DNA of 64,000 bases from Alcaligenes ammonioxydans. GTDB lineage: Bacteria > Pseudomonadota > Gammaproteobacteria > Burkholderiales > Burkholderiaceae_B. The notes under the pieces were generated by a model. It did not search any database and had not been told where the DNA came from. It saw only the letters and a program-made list of their open reading frames with translations. A program made the translations under genes and the position numbers. Below, one piece after another: positions 52,331-61,173 of this stretch. Location of the stretch: assembly GCF_019343455.1 (NCBI RefSeq), contig NZ_CP049362.1:2728001-2792000 (forward strand), read 5' to 3'. How positions within the stretch are numbered: the stretch's first letter is position 1; every line of letters begins with the position of its first letter.

Positions 52331-53485
52331 TCAGAACGCGGCGCTGTAAATAGCGAAAGCGTCGTCTTCGGTCACGTCGCGGGGGTTGTTGCCCAGCAGA
52401 CGGGTTTGTTTCATGGCTTCCTGGGCCATACGACGCAAGTCGCTTTCCTTGATACCCACGTCGCGCAGTTGGCGCTCGATGCCGGTATCAATGGCGATCT
52501 GTTCCATGAAGTGGATGAAGGCTTCGGTCTTGGAGGCCTCATCACCCTGGATGCCGGGAATCAGCACTTCAGCCAGCTCGGCATACAACGGGGCTGCAGC
52601 CGGAGCGTTAAAGCGCAGAACGTGCGGCAGAACCAGCGAGTTCGACAAGCCATGTGGCACGTGGAAAATACCGCCGATCGGGTAAGCCAATGCGTGTACG
52701 GCACCCACGGGGGCGTTCGCAAAAGCCTGACCAGCCAGCGTGGCGCCCAGCAGGATGTCCTGACGTGCAGCGGCATCCTGGCCGTTGCGACAAACGTGTA
52801 CCAGCTTGCCGCCAATCAGACGCAGGGCTTGTTTGGCCAGGTTGTCCGAGAGCGGGTTTTTCAGGATACGGCTGGTGTAGGCCTCGATGGCGTGGACCAT
52901 GGCGTCGATACCGGTCGCCGCCGTAATACGGGGAGGCAGACCTAATGTCAGTTCCGAGTCCAGAATGGCCAGGTCGGCGTACAGCTCGGGAGCGACCACA
53001 CCGGATTTGGTGGTCTCGCCGGTGGTCACGATGGAAATAGGCGTCACTTCCGACCCTGTTCCCGCTGTGGTCGGAATCTGCACCAAGGGCAGGCGTGAGC
53101 CGCGCACCTTATCAATGCCATACATCTCTTGCAGGGGCTGGTCCGACGCCAGCAACACAGCCAGCAGCTTGGCCACGTCCATCGACGAGCCGCCCCCCAA
53201 ACCAACCACGATTTCCGTCTTGGCCTGACGGGCGCGCTCGGTCGCCTGCAGGACAATATGCTCGGGCGGATCGGCAATCACATCATCAATCACTTGCACG
53301 GTCCAGCCGTTGGCTTTCAGATCAGCCAGTGCAGGGTCCAGCAGACCGCTTTCGTGCAGGAATCGGTCAGTCACCAGACAAACACGCTCTTGCGAGTAGC
53401 GCTTGCGCAGGATCTGGCCGAGCCGGGCAGCGGCTCCGCTTTCAACGTAAATAGCGGGGGTGGTTCTGAACTCGAATGCCGACAT
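52331..53485 (-). CDS. Iron-containing alcohol dehydrogenase 2
   Basis: The 384-aa product is a group III Fe-ADH: GLGGGSSMDVAKL and PTTAGTGSEVTPISI for NAD, metal ligands in ATGIDAMVHAIEAY and AVHALAYPIGGIFHVPHGLSN. Its size and motifs resemble 4-hydroxybutyrate and 1,3-propanediol/lactaldehyde dehydrogenases. AAGGAG precedes the ATG. It is the last gene of an operon that begins with a succinate-semialdehyde-type aldehyde dehydrogenase. The two enzymes together could take a primary omega-hydroxy acid or diol to a carboxylate. Confidence 0.9.
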   Translation of the reverse strand: MSAFEFRTTPAIYVESGAAARLGQILRKRYSQERVCLVTDRFLHESGLLDPALADLKANGWTVQVIDDVIADPPEHIVLQATERARQAKTEIVVGLGGGSSMDVAKLLAVLLASDQPLQEMYGIDKVRGSRLPLVQIPTTAGTGSEVTPISIVTTGETTKSGVVAPELYADLAILDSELTLGLPPRITAATGIDAMVHAIEAYTSRILKNPLSDNLAKQALRLIGGKLVHVCRNGQDAAARQDILLGATLAGQAFANAPVGAVHALAYPIGGIFHVPHGLSNSLVLPHVLRFNAPAAAPLYAELAEVLIPGIQGDEASKTEAFIHFMEQIAIDTGIERQLRDVGIKESDLRRMAQEAMKQTRLLGNNPRDVTEDDAFAIYSAAF

Positions 53486-53496
53486 GGGCTTTCTCC

Positions 53497-54159
53497 TTAT
53501 GGTATGGCGGGCTGCGGTACTTCGATACGGCCGCGGTCCATCCGGTAGGTGTAATCAATCACATTGCCGGCGTGCTGCAAGTCGGCACCCGACAACAAAG
53601 CACTGAAGCCTTCTTTGCTCAGCTCACCCACCACTTCCGCAATACGCTTGGACAGCGCAGGCGCGACGCCTTCAAAAGGCTCGTCCAGCAACAGCAGCTT
53701 GTCGGCAGTCATCAAGGCGCGCCCAATGGCAACCAGCTTTTGTTGCCCTCCGGACAACTGCAAGGCACGGCGCGGGCCAAATACCTTCAATTCCGGGATG
53801 ATGCGCCAGACACGGTCCAGACGCGCTTCGATATCCTGAGATTTCAGTGCCCAGGCGGGCAGGCGGATGTTCTCTTCCACGCTCAGCTCTGGGATCAATT
53901 TGCGATCCTCGGGGGCAAAACCCATGCCCAGGCTGGTGCGACGGTAAGCGGGCATCTTGGCCAGCTCCTGCCCATCGAACTGAATCGAGCCGTTTTCCAC
54001 GGCCAGCAAGCCCATTACCGTACGCATCAGCGTGGTTTTACCTGCCCCATTACGGCCGGCCAGACCCACGATCTGGCCTTGGCGCACTTGCAGGTTTACC
54101 TGGCGCAAGATGCTGGTCGGGCCAATACATACATCCAGATTCTTGACATCAAGCAGCAT
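53497..54159 (-). CDS. Branched-chain-type ABC transporter ATPase (LivF-like)
   Basis: The 220-aa product has Walker A GRNGAGKTT, Q-loop region GMGFAPEDRKLIPELSVEEN, signature LSGGQQKLVAIGRAL and Walker B LLLLDEPFEG. The region after Walker B (LLSGADLQHAGNVIDYTYRMDRGRI) differs from ordinary LivF. AGGAGG precedes the ATG at 54159; a frame extension to 54327 would run through livG. It is one of two ATPases for a HAAT-type importer. Confidence 0.9.
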   Translation of the reverse strand: MLLDVKNLDVCIGPTSILRQVNLQVRQGQIVGLAGRNGAGKTTLMRTVMGLLAVENGSIQFDGQELAKMPAYRRTSLGMGFAPEDRKLIPELSVEENIRLPAWALKSQDIEARLDRVWRIIPELKVFGPRRALQLSGGQQKLVAIGRALMTADKLLLLDEPFEGVAPALSKRIAEVVGELSKEGFSALLSGADLQHAGNVIDYTYRMDRGRIEVPQPAIP

Positions 54160-54898
54160 GATCGGCCTCCTGTTTATTGCGTCCCACCGGCTCGCCGATG
54201 ATGTATTCACGAACCTGCTCATGGGCCAGCACTTCGTCTGGAGTGCCGTTGGCCAAAATGGTGCCGTCGTAGAAAGCCAGCACGCGATCACTGTAGCGAC
54301 GCACGATTTCCATATCGTGCTCCACAAACAGAACCGTCACGCCCGCATCACGGACCACTTTCATGACGCGGTCCATCACTTCAAATTTCTCGTCACTGGC
54401 AACGCCACTGGTGGGCTCGTCCAGCAAGAGCACTTTAGGCTGGGCCACCATGGCCAGCGCAATGTCCAGCAACTTGCGAATCCCTTCGGGCAAGGTGCCT
54501 GCCTGGGACTGGGAGAAAGCGCTCAGGCCGAAACGCTCCAGAATTGCACTGGCTTCGGACAAGGACTGTTTGGCCACGCCCAGGGCAATTTCCACGTTTT
54601 CCAGGGCGTTCAGCGAGGTAAACAGCTGCGGAATCTGGAAAGAACGGGCGATACCCATGCGGGTCACTTCCCGTGGTGGCAAACCCGTAATCTCGCGACC
54701 GGCAAAAAAGATATTGCCCGAGTCCGGCTTCATGTAGCCGGTCAACATGTTCACGAAGGTGGTTTTACCTGCGCCATTGGTGCCAATCAGGCCCGTAATG
54801 GTTTGCGCATGGATATCAACGGTCATATCGCGTGCAGCGTGGACAGCGCCAAACTGCTTGCACAAACCTTTAGCGGAAATCAAGGGTGACTGACTCAT
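54149..54898 (-). CDS. Branched-chain-type ABC transporter ATPase (LivG-like)
   Basis: The 249-aa product has Walker A GTNGAGKTTF, the LivG-type insertion GREITGLPPREVTRMGIARSFQIPQLF in part, signature LPEGIRKLLDIALAM (where LSGG is expected, LPEG is seen, as in several LivG proteins), Walker B VLLLDEPTSG and H-loop FVEHDMEIV. It overlaps livF by 11 bases and livM by four. Confidence 0.92.
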   Translation of the reverse strand: MSQSPLISAKGLCKQFGAVHAARDMTVDIHAQTITGLIGTNGAGKTTFVNMLTGYMKPDSGNIFFAGREITGLPPREVTRMGIARSFQIPQLFTSLNALENVEIALGVAKQSLSEASAILERFGLSAFSQSQAGTLPEGIRKLLDIALAMVAQPKVLLLDEPTSGVASDEKFEVMDRVMKVVRDAGVTVLFVEHDMEIVRRYSDRVLAFYDGTILANGTPDEVLAHEQVREYIIGEPVGRNKQEADHAA

Positions 54899-55881
54899 GA
54901 GCGGGCCCCTGTCGGTGAAGAAGAATCGTTGGAGGTAGCAGCCGCATTGCGACGGTTCAAAATACTGATCAGGCCACCGGGCAAAAACACAATCAGGGCC
55001 AACATGCTGACACCCATGACAATCTGCCAGGTGTTAGGGGCATATTGGTAGGCCAGTGTGCGGATCAGTTCCAGGCTCAAGGCACCCAGGAAAGGCGCGT
55101 AAGCATTACGAGTACCGCCCAGCACAGCAATGAAGATGAACTCGCCCGAGGTGGTCCAGAACGCCAGTTCAGGGTCTACGTGACCGATGCTCAGCGAGGA
55201 CAGGGCACCGCCCAGACCGGCCAGCGCGGCAGCCAGCACGTAGCTCAGGTGAATATTGCGGTAGGCCGAAGCCCCCAGGTATTCAACGCGGATTTCATTG
55301 TCCTTGATCGCTGGGCCGAGACGACCGGCGCGGCTGCGCAAGAAGCCTTGCATGGCCCACAGCACCACACCGACCAGCACCACGGTCAGGACAAACACAC
55401 CCGGACGCGACAACGTATCGGCGAACGTTCCCCACAGAAAAGAGGGAGCATGAACATTAAAACCGTCACTGCCGCCCAGGCTGGGGTTACGCACCAGCAG
55501 GCCGTACATAATCATGGACAGCGCCAGACTGAGCATGGCAAAGAAAATATCGCGGTAGCGAGCCAGCAGAAAACCCAGCACCCAGGCAAGCAACGCGGCA
55601 CAAGCGGCGGCAAAAGGCAGCAGGATGACGGTTTCGCGCCAGTCCAGATAGTTCATGGCCATGCCGACGCCATAGGCGCCAATGCAGTAGTACAGACCCT
55701 GACCGAAAGAGGCCAGGCCCGAGCGCAGCAACAGCACCACGCCCAGGGCAACCAACCCCTTGGCCAGCGCCACTGTAATCAGAAACTGCCAGGATGGCAG
55801 GCCAAAGCCCACAATAAGGGCAGCCACCGTAATGGTCAGGGCAATCATGCCCTGCTTAAGCGTAATGTTGGTCTTGTTCAT
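54895..55881 (-). CDS. Branched-chain-type ABC permease (LivM-like)
   Basis: The 328-aa polytopic membrane protein has the LivM signature GLASFGQGLYYCIGAYGVGMAMN in part and GRLGPAIKDNEIRVEYLGASAYRNIHLSYVLAA in part (the ATPase-coupling EAA-like loop). It ends in a Ser/Ala-rich tail. It overlaps livG (ATGA) and livH (ATGA), so the transporter is translated as one coupled block. Confidence 0.92.
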   Translation of the reverse strand: MNKTNITLKQGMIALTITVAALIVGFGLPSWQFLITVALAKGLVALGVVLLLRSGLASFGQGLYYCIGAYGVGMAMNYLDWRETVILLPFAAACAALLAWVLGFLLARYRDIFFAMLSLALSMIMYGLLVRNPSLGGSDGFNVHAPSFLWGTFADTLSRPGVFVLTVVLVGVVLWAMQGFLRSRAGRLGPAIKDNEIRVEYLGASAYRNIHLSYVLAAALAGLGGALSSLSIGHVDPELAFWTTSGEFIFIAVLGGTRNAYAPFLGALSLELIRTLAYQYAPNTWQIVMGVSMLALIVFLPGGLISILNRRNAAATSNDSSSPTGARS

Positions 55882-56774
55882 ATCTTTCGGGCCTCGGCAG
55901 CAGCAAACAGTCCTTTAGGACGGACGGCCAGCACCAAGGCCATTACCGCGTAGATGGAGAAAAGTTCGATTTCGGGCCAGTAGTGAACAGCAAAAGAGCG
56001 CACCAGGCCAACAATCACTGCGCCAAGCGCAGCGCCGGGCAAGGAGCCCAGACCGCCAATCACGACCACGGCGAAAGCCATCACAATGACCTCCACCCCC
56101 ATGCCGGGCGCCACAGAAATTGTGGGGGCCGTCAGCGCGCCACCCAGCGCAGCCAGTGTGGCACCGGCAATAAAGGTCAGCAGGAAGTAGCGTTGCACAT
56201 TGATGCCCATGGCCTGACTGACTTCACGGTCATGAATCACGGCCAGCAAGATGCGGCCCTGACGCGAATACTTCAGGAACAAGGTCAGGCACAAGCCAGC
56301 CAGAATGGCCGCCACGACAATCACAAAGCTGTAGGTGGGGTAGAACAGATCACCGAATTCGACGTTACCCAGCAAACCGTAAGGCTCGGCGATCACGTAA
56401 GGATCGACACCCCAGACCAGTTTGACGGTATCTTCCAGGATCAGGAATACCGCATAGGTAATCAGCAAAGAGACAACCGGCTCTTCCTGGTAGAAAAAGC
56501 GCAGCAGGCCGTATTCAATGACAAGACCCAGCACCAGACCGGCAATGACCGCGGCCAGGATCAGCATCAGATAGCTGCCGTACGGGCTGTGATCGGTAGA
56601 GAGCCACTGCGTCACCATGGTGACAGCGGTGTAAGCGCCAATGGTATAGAGGCTGCCGTGGGCCATGTTCAGGATCTTCATCACACCATAGATCAGCGTG
56701 AGTCCGACCGCGACCAGAAACAGCCAGGCGGCGTACATGATGCCATCTATTAAGGCAGCAGAAAGAAGAGACAT
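55878..56774 (-). CDS. Branched-chain-type ABC permease (LivH-like)
   Basis: The 298-aa product has LTLIYGVMKILNMAHGSLYTIGAY near the N-terminus in part, the classic LivH start, and the coupling loop AVIHDREVSQAMGINVQRYF. The C-terminal GGLGSLPGAALGAVIVGLV is also typical. The ATG at 56774 begins the conserved region; a frame extension to 56840 enters the intergenic repeat. It lies about 250 bp downstream of the substrate-binding-protein gene. Confidence 0.92.
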   Translation of the reverse strand: MSLLSAALIDGIMYAAWLFLVAVGLTLIYGVMKILNMAHGSLYTIGAYTAVTMVTQWLSTDHSPYGSYLMLILAAVIAGLVLGLVIEYGLLRFFYQEEPVVSLLITYAVFLILEDTVKLVWGVDPYVIAEPYGLLGNVEFGDLFYPTYSFVIVVAAILAGLCLTLFLKYSRQGRILLAVIHDREVSQAMGINVQRYFLLTFIAGATLAALGGALTAPTISVAPGMGVEVIVMAFAVVVIGGLGSLPGAALGAVIVGLVRSFAVHYWPEIELFSIYAVMALVLAVRPKGLFAAAEARKI

Positions 56775-56830
56775 AGTCGGTTTCTGTGGAAATGGAATAA
56801 AAAATGCCACCACGCCGCAGCGTGGGTGTG

Positions 56831-56953
56831 CCTCCCCCAAACGGGGGAGCTTTTACCTGGGGAACAGCCCGGCGGTAAACATGCGCCCTGGCTACGCCTT
56901 CGGCTTGCTTCCCCCCGAGGGGGCCTTTACCCTGGGAGCGTCCCCGTGGTAAA
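56831..56953. repeat. Duplicated dyad element between the binding-protein and permease genes
   Basis: Two related units lie about 74 bp apart. Each has a C-run/G-run hairpin (CTCCCCC...GGGGGAG at 56832-56849; CCCCCC...GGGGG at 56911-56923) followed by a 28-bp imperfect palindrome bounded by TTTACC and GGTAAA (56852-56879 and 56926-56953). It resembles a REP/BIME-type intergenic element. In the operon it could stabilise the binding-protein mRNA or dampen expression of the downstream permeases. Confidence 0.75.
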
Positions 56954-57027
56954 GACCGGACATACAAAACAAGGTCTTGCAGGCCCTCAGGTTCAGAGCA
57001 GCGTCCTTGTCAGGACGCCTGTCCGTA

Positions 57028-58326
57028 TCAGTGCTTCAAGCCGCCCTTGATCCAGTCGATGGATTTCACGCCTTCGGGCGGTGTCACTTCTTCAGGTTTG
57101 AAGTGACGCAGATCGGTGTAGCTGATCACGCCCTTGTCGTTTTTCACCACGCCCAAGGTCGTACCTTGAACAGCCTGGTGGCCTTTGCCCAAGGACATGC
57201 TGACATCACCCGATGGGCTCTCGAAGGTCAGATGCTCGAAAGCACTGATCACTTGTTCGGTGGACGGTGTTTTACCGTCGTTGGCAGCCTGGGCTTTTTC
57301 ATAAGCGGCTTTCAAACCCAGCAACGTCTGTGTCATCTTGTAGGAAGGGTAGCTGGGGTCCGCATTGAACTGCTCGCGGTAGCTGGCACGCAACCACCGG
57401 TTCAATTCATTGTCAGGGGCAAACGCAGCGTGTGGACCGCGAGCGCCAATGATGGTGCCTGTGGGGATCTGGTTGTTGGCTCGGTGCGTTGCTGTTTCGC
57501 CAGCAGTCAGCACGGTCAGGGTGTTGCGGAACAAACCACGTGGCAGAGCCTGCACCACAAAGCCTTCCAGATCGCCACCCCAGAAGCTGGAGTGAATCAC
57601 TTCTGGACGGGCCGCCATCAAGGAAGAGATCTCGGCATTGTACTGGCCCGCGCCCAGTTTGGGCATTTGCGAGGTCTTGGCTTCTACGCCGGGCTTGAGC
57701 GCTTGCAATGTGCCTTCAAAGTCGTGCCAAGCATCCTGACCCCAGGCGTAGTTCTGGTTGATACCGGCGTAGCTCTTGAGTTCGGGGTTGCGCTCCAGCA
57801 CAAAGCGGGCAGCGGCCACGTTGTCCATCGTGGCGTGGGCCACCGGACGGAACACGTATTTGTAGCTGGCATCTTCAAACAGACGCGGTGTGCCGCAGTC
57901 GAAAATCAGGGTCAGTTTTTTCAGTTCTTCAGCAACGGGGGCCACGGCCAGACAATCGCCCGAAGAGATGTAGCCGACCACGATGTCCACGTTTTGTTGC
58001 TGAACCAGGTTGCGGTATTCGCTGACCTGCTTAGCAGTACCACCGTTCTCGTCAATGAAAACCAGTTCAATCGGTGCACCGCCCAGACCCTTGGTGTTGT
58101 AAGGGGCGGGGACCTTGCCTTCGTTCAACTGGGCAGCCGTCAGTTCAGCGGCATTCTTGGCAGGCACGCCAAAAGGACCGGAGGCCGCGCCGGACAAGAA
58201 GGTGACCACACCAATCTTGATGGGTTTGACCTCTTCTGCCAGGGCAGTCGTGCCGGACAAAAGGCCAGCCGTGGCCAACGTCAGGGCCAGGGTCAGTTTG
58301 CGTGGGGTTGCAGACAGGATAGACAT
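57028..58326 (-). CDS. ABC transporter substrate-binding protein (HAAT family)
   Basis: The 432-aa product has a signal peptide (cleavage after TALAE). It has the periplasmic-binding-protein type I fold (IKIGVVTFLSGAASGPFG, VDIVVGYISSGDCLAVAP, NQNYAWGQDAWHDFEGTL). It captures the substrate for LivHMGF. The family also takes aromatic and small organic acids, so the ligand is not fixed as an amino acid. AAGGAGA precedes the ATG. It lies between the aldehyde dehydrogenase gene and livH. Confidence 0.9.
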   Translation of the reverse strand: MSILSATPRKLTLALTLATAGLLSGTTALAEEVKPIKIGVVTFLSGAASGPFGVPAKNAAELTAAQLNEGKVPAPYNTKGLGGAPIELVFIDENGGTAKQVSEYRNLVQQQNVDIVVGYISSGDCLAVAPVAEELKKLTLIFDCGTPRLFEDASYKYVFRPVAHATMDNVAAARFVLERNPELKSYAGINQNYAWGQDAWHDFEGTLQALKPGVEAKTSQMPKLGAGQYNAEISSLMAARPEVIHSSFWGGDLEGFVVQALPRGLFRNTLTVLTAGETATHRANNQIPTGTIIGARGPHAAFAPDNELNRWLRASYREQFNADPSYPSYKMTQTLLGLKAAYEKAQAANDGKTPSTEQVISAFEHLTFESPSGDVSMSLGKGHQAVQGTTLGVVKNDKGVISYTDLRHFKPEEVTPPEGVKSIDWIKGGLKH

Positions 58327-58429
58327 AACGTCTCCTTATTTAGCTTATTGTGGGGTTCTGCTGATGGGGCGCTCTGCGCTATCGGCAAAGCGGCCCCCTT
58401 CGCTGCGCGGGGCGCGGGTATGTATCAAC

Positions 58430-59905
58430 TTACAGCTGCTGGCACATGTATTTGATTTCCAGGTACTCGTCGATCCCATAACGGGAGCCTTCACGACCCA
58501 GACCGGATTGCTTGACGCCGCCAAACGGGGCGACTTCGTTGGAAATCAAACCGGTATTGACGCCGACCATGCCGTATTCCAGCGCTTCGCCCATGCGCCA
58601 GGCACGGGCGTTGTCACGCGTGAACAAATAGGCAGCCAGACCATACTCGGTGTCATTGGCCATCGCGATGGCTTCGGCTTCATCTTTGAAGCGGAACAAA
58701 GGTGCCACAGGGCCAAACAATTCTTCACGGGCCACGCGCATGGCGGGTGTCGCCTCACCCAGCACGGTGGGTGCAAAGTAGGTACCGCCCAAAGGATGGG
58801 GCTGGCCGCCTTGCAAAACGCGGGCCCCCTTCTGAACGGCATCATCAATCAGTTCGCGCAGGCGATTGACGGCCTTTTGCTCGATCAGCGGACCTTGCTC
58901 TACGCCTTTGTCCATACCGTTGCCCACTTTCAGGGCAGCCACACGTTCGCCCAGGGCTTTGGCAAAGCGGTCATAAATACCGTCCTGCACCAAAAAGCGG
59001 TTGGCGCACACACATGTCTGACCGCTGTTGCGGTACTTGGACGCCATCGCGCCTTCAACGGCCGCATCCAGATCCGCATCGTCAAATACGATGAAGGGCG
59101 CATTGCCACCCAGTTCCAGCGACAAGCGCTTGATGGTGGGAGCACACTGTGCCATCAGCAAGCGACCCACCTCGGTGGAACCGGTAAAGGACAGCTTGCG
59201 CACGATAGGGCTTTCCGTCAGGGCGGCACCCACCACGCGGGACTGGCCAGTTACCAGCTGGAACACACCCGCGGGAATACCCACGCGCTCGGCCAGGACG
59301 GCCAGCGCCAGGGCGGTCAGGGGAGTCAGGTCGGCAGGACGAACAATAATGCTGCAACCAGCCGCTAAAGCGGGTGCAACCTTGCGGGTAATCATGGCCG
59401 CCGGGAAGTTCCAGGGGGTGATGGCCGCGCATACGCCCACGGGCTGCTTGACCACCACAATGCGTTTGTCCGCCTGGGGGTGGCCGACCACGTCGCCATA
59501 CACGCGCTTGGCCTCTTCGCTGAACCATTCCACAAAGGAAGCCGCGTACAGCACTTCGCCACGAGCCTCGGCCCAGGGCTTGCCCTGTTCCATGGTCATG
59601 ATGGTGGCCAGGTCATCCGCATTGGCCACCAGCGCATCGAACCAGGCGCGCAACAGCTTGGCGCGCTCGTGCCCGCTGCGTGCCTTCCACTCGCGCTGGG
59701 CCACTTCAGCATCGCTGATGACCGCTTCAATCTCTTTCGTGGCCAGGCTGGCGACATTGGCCAGGCACTCACCCGTGGCCGGATTCAGAACGGCAAACGT
59801 GTTGCCATCCCCCGCGCTGACCCAACCCTGAGCGGTCCAGGACTGATCTTTGGCCAGGCTGGGGTCCTTCAGTTTGCTAATCAATGATGCCGCGATATTG
59901 TTCAT
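58430..59905 (-). CDS. NAD(P)-dependent aldehyde dehydrogenase (succinate-semialdehyde type)
   Basis: The 491-aa product is a full-length ALDH: ITPWNFPAAMITRKVAPALAAGC in part, GSTEVGRLLM, catalytic Glu in SLELGGNAPFIVFDDADLD and catalytic Cys in NSGQTCVCANRFLV. The GQTCVCANR context is characteristic of the succinate-semialdehyde/glutarate-semialdehyde group (GabD-like). It is the first gene of the operon, behind a good sigma70 promoter (59944-59973) and divergent from an IclR regulator. Confidence 0.9.
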   Translation of the reverse strand: MNNIAASLISKLKDPSLAKDQSWTAQGWVSAGDGNTFAVLNPATGECLANVASLATKEIEAVISDAEVAQREWKARSGHERAKLLRAWFDALVANADDLATIMTMEQGKPWAEARGEVLYAASFVEWFSEEAKRVYGDVVGHPQADKRIVVVKQPVGVCAAITPWNFPAAMITRKVAPALAAGCSIIVRPADLTPLTALALAVLAERVGIPAGVFQLVTGQSRVVGAALTESPIVRKLSFTGSTEVGRLLMAQCAPTIKRLSLELGGNAPFIVFDDADLDAAVEGAMASKYRNSGQTCVCANRFLVQDGIYDRFAKALGERVAALKVGNGMDKGVEQGPLIEQKAVNRLRELIDDAVQKGARVLQGGQPHPLGGTYFAPTVLGEATPAMRVAREELFGPVAPLFRFKDEAEAIAMANDTEYGLAAYLFTRDNARAWRMGEALEYGMVGVNTGLISNEVAPFGGVKQSGLGREGSRYGIDEYLEIKYMCQQL

Positions 59906-59943
59906 TATGCTGAACCTGTTTCTCTTATAGTGAACTTGGTAGA

Positions 59944-59973
59944 ATTATAGGAGCCGAAAAAACGCGTCGTCAA
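59944..59973 (-). promoter_or_regulatory. sigma70 promoter of the aldehyde dehydrogenase operon
   Basis: Minus-strand TTGACG is followed after 18 bases by a perfect TATAAT. The start would be about 30 bases before the ATG at 59905. Confidence 0.78.
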
Positions 59974-59983
59974 CGAATCGGCT

Positions 59984-59999
59984 TACGGGTTTACCCGTA
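59984..59999. promoter_or_regulatory. Candidate IclR operator
   Basis: Inverted arms TACGGGT and ACCCGTA are separated by TT and lie just upstream of the -35 box in the divergent gap. IclR regulators commonly bind palindromes of about this size near their divergent target. Confidence 0.55.
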
Positions 60000-60213
60000 T
60001 AAGATCAGTCGCCGTATTTTTTGTTTTAGGGCGTTTGAGGGCACAATGGAGCGCTGGCATCAAAGCGGCAAATCTGGCCTAATGCAGGACCTGTACGTCT
60101 GGTCCGGCCGGCTCGATTATGGGATGCTGCACCTTGTACGGACGGTCCCTTACCCCTGTTTCCAGAGTTCAGCACCCGTGCATCCGGGCTCACTGGACTT
60201 CCTGTGTGTTGTT

Positions 60214-61002
60214 ATGGAGTTAGTCGTAGTGGAAGAGAAGAAACTGGTTCCGGCTGTAGTACGCGCAGTCACCGTACTGGACGAATTGGCGGCCTCACCG
60301 GAGCCCCTGTCATTTACGGACCTGGTCAAACGTCTGGGTATGCCCAAAAGTTCCCTGTATGGTCTGTGCACCACGCTACTGGATCTGCACCTGATCCGTA
60401 AGCTGGAAAATGGCAGTTTCACCTTGGGCACACACGTCATGGGCTGGGCCAATGCGTTCCTGTCCCAGCTGGATCTGACACAGGAATTTTTTGCCGCCTG
60501 GGACGACATGCGCGTCCTGCCGGAAGAGACGATTACCCTGTCCATTCTGGATGGTGAAGATGTGGTCTACATTGCCTGTCGAAACGGGACCCGGCCGCTG
60601 GGTTTCACCTTCCGCGCCGGCATGCGCCTGCCGGCGGTCTACACCGCCACCGGTAAAGCCATGCTCAGCACGTTGCCAGCGCCGGAACTGGACCAGGCCC
60701 TGAATCATCCCTGGCCCGACCCTTTGACGGCGCACGGCCCGCGCAACAAGGAAGAATTGATGGTGGAGCTCAGCGACGTGCAGCGCCTGGGCTATTCGGT
60801 GGATGCCTGTGGCGTACGGGATGGCATGCACTGTTTTGGAGCCGCGGTGTTCGACTCCAATAACCGTGCTGCCGTGGCCGGGGTCGCGGTCAGTTTGCTC
60901 ACCCAGGAAGCGGACGAGGCAGCCCAGCGCCGTGCAGGGGAAGCCATGCGTAAACTGGCCAATCGCCTCTCGGAGCGTCTGGGCGCATCGCGCAAAGCAT
61001 AA
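60214..61002 (+). CDS. IclR-family regulator
   Basis: The 262-aa product has a winged helix (VPAVVRAVTVLDELAASPEP, LSFTDLVKRLGMPKSSLYGLC in part) and the IclR effector domain (VVYIACRNGTRPLGFTFRAGMRLPAVYTATGKAML in part; GYSVDACGVRDGMHCFGAAVFD in part). It probably controls the divergent ALDH/ABC/ADH operon in response to its substrate. ATG 60214 and GTG 60229 are both possible; the GTG has GGAG eight bases upstream. The frame is open further upstream to 60046, but this lies in the control region. Confidence 0.88.
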   Translation: MELVVVEEKKLVPAVVRAVTVLDELAASPEPLSFTDLVKRLGMPKSSLYGLCTTLLDLHLIRKLENGSFTLGTHVMGWANAFLSQLDLTQEFFAAWDDMRVLPEETITLSILDGEDVVYIACRNGTRPLGFTFRAGMRLPAVYTATGKAMLSTLPAPELDQALNHPWPDPLTAHGPRNKEELMVELSDVQRLGYSVDACGVRDGMHCFGAAVFDSNNRAAVAGVAVSLLTQEADEAAQRRAGEAMRKLANRLSERLGASRKA

Positions 61003-61030
61003 GCGCATCCAGATCTGTACGACGCGCTGC

Positions 61031-61060
61031 AAAAAGGGGCCGCTTCTGCCGCCCCTTTTT
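61031..61060 (+). terminator. Terminator after the IclR gene
   Basis: A 10-bp stem AAAAAGGGGC / GCCCCTTTTT with a 10-base loop and a terminal T run. Confidence 0.88.
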
Positions 61061-61173
61061 GTTTGAATCATGATCGGCAACTGTCCCCGCTCGGACTGCC
61101 TTCTATTATTTCCCAGCCATCGGTCCGCAAACGGTAAACTGTCGCTAAATCCTTTATTTTGCAGTTCTTTTTG

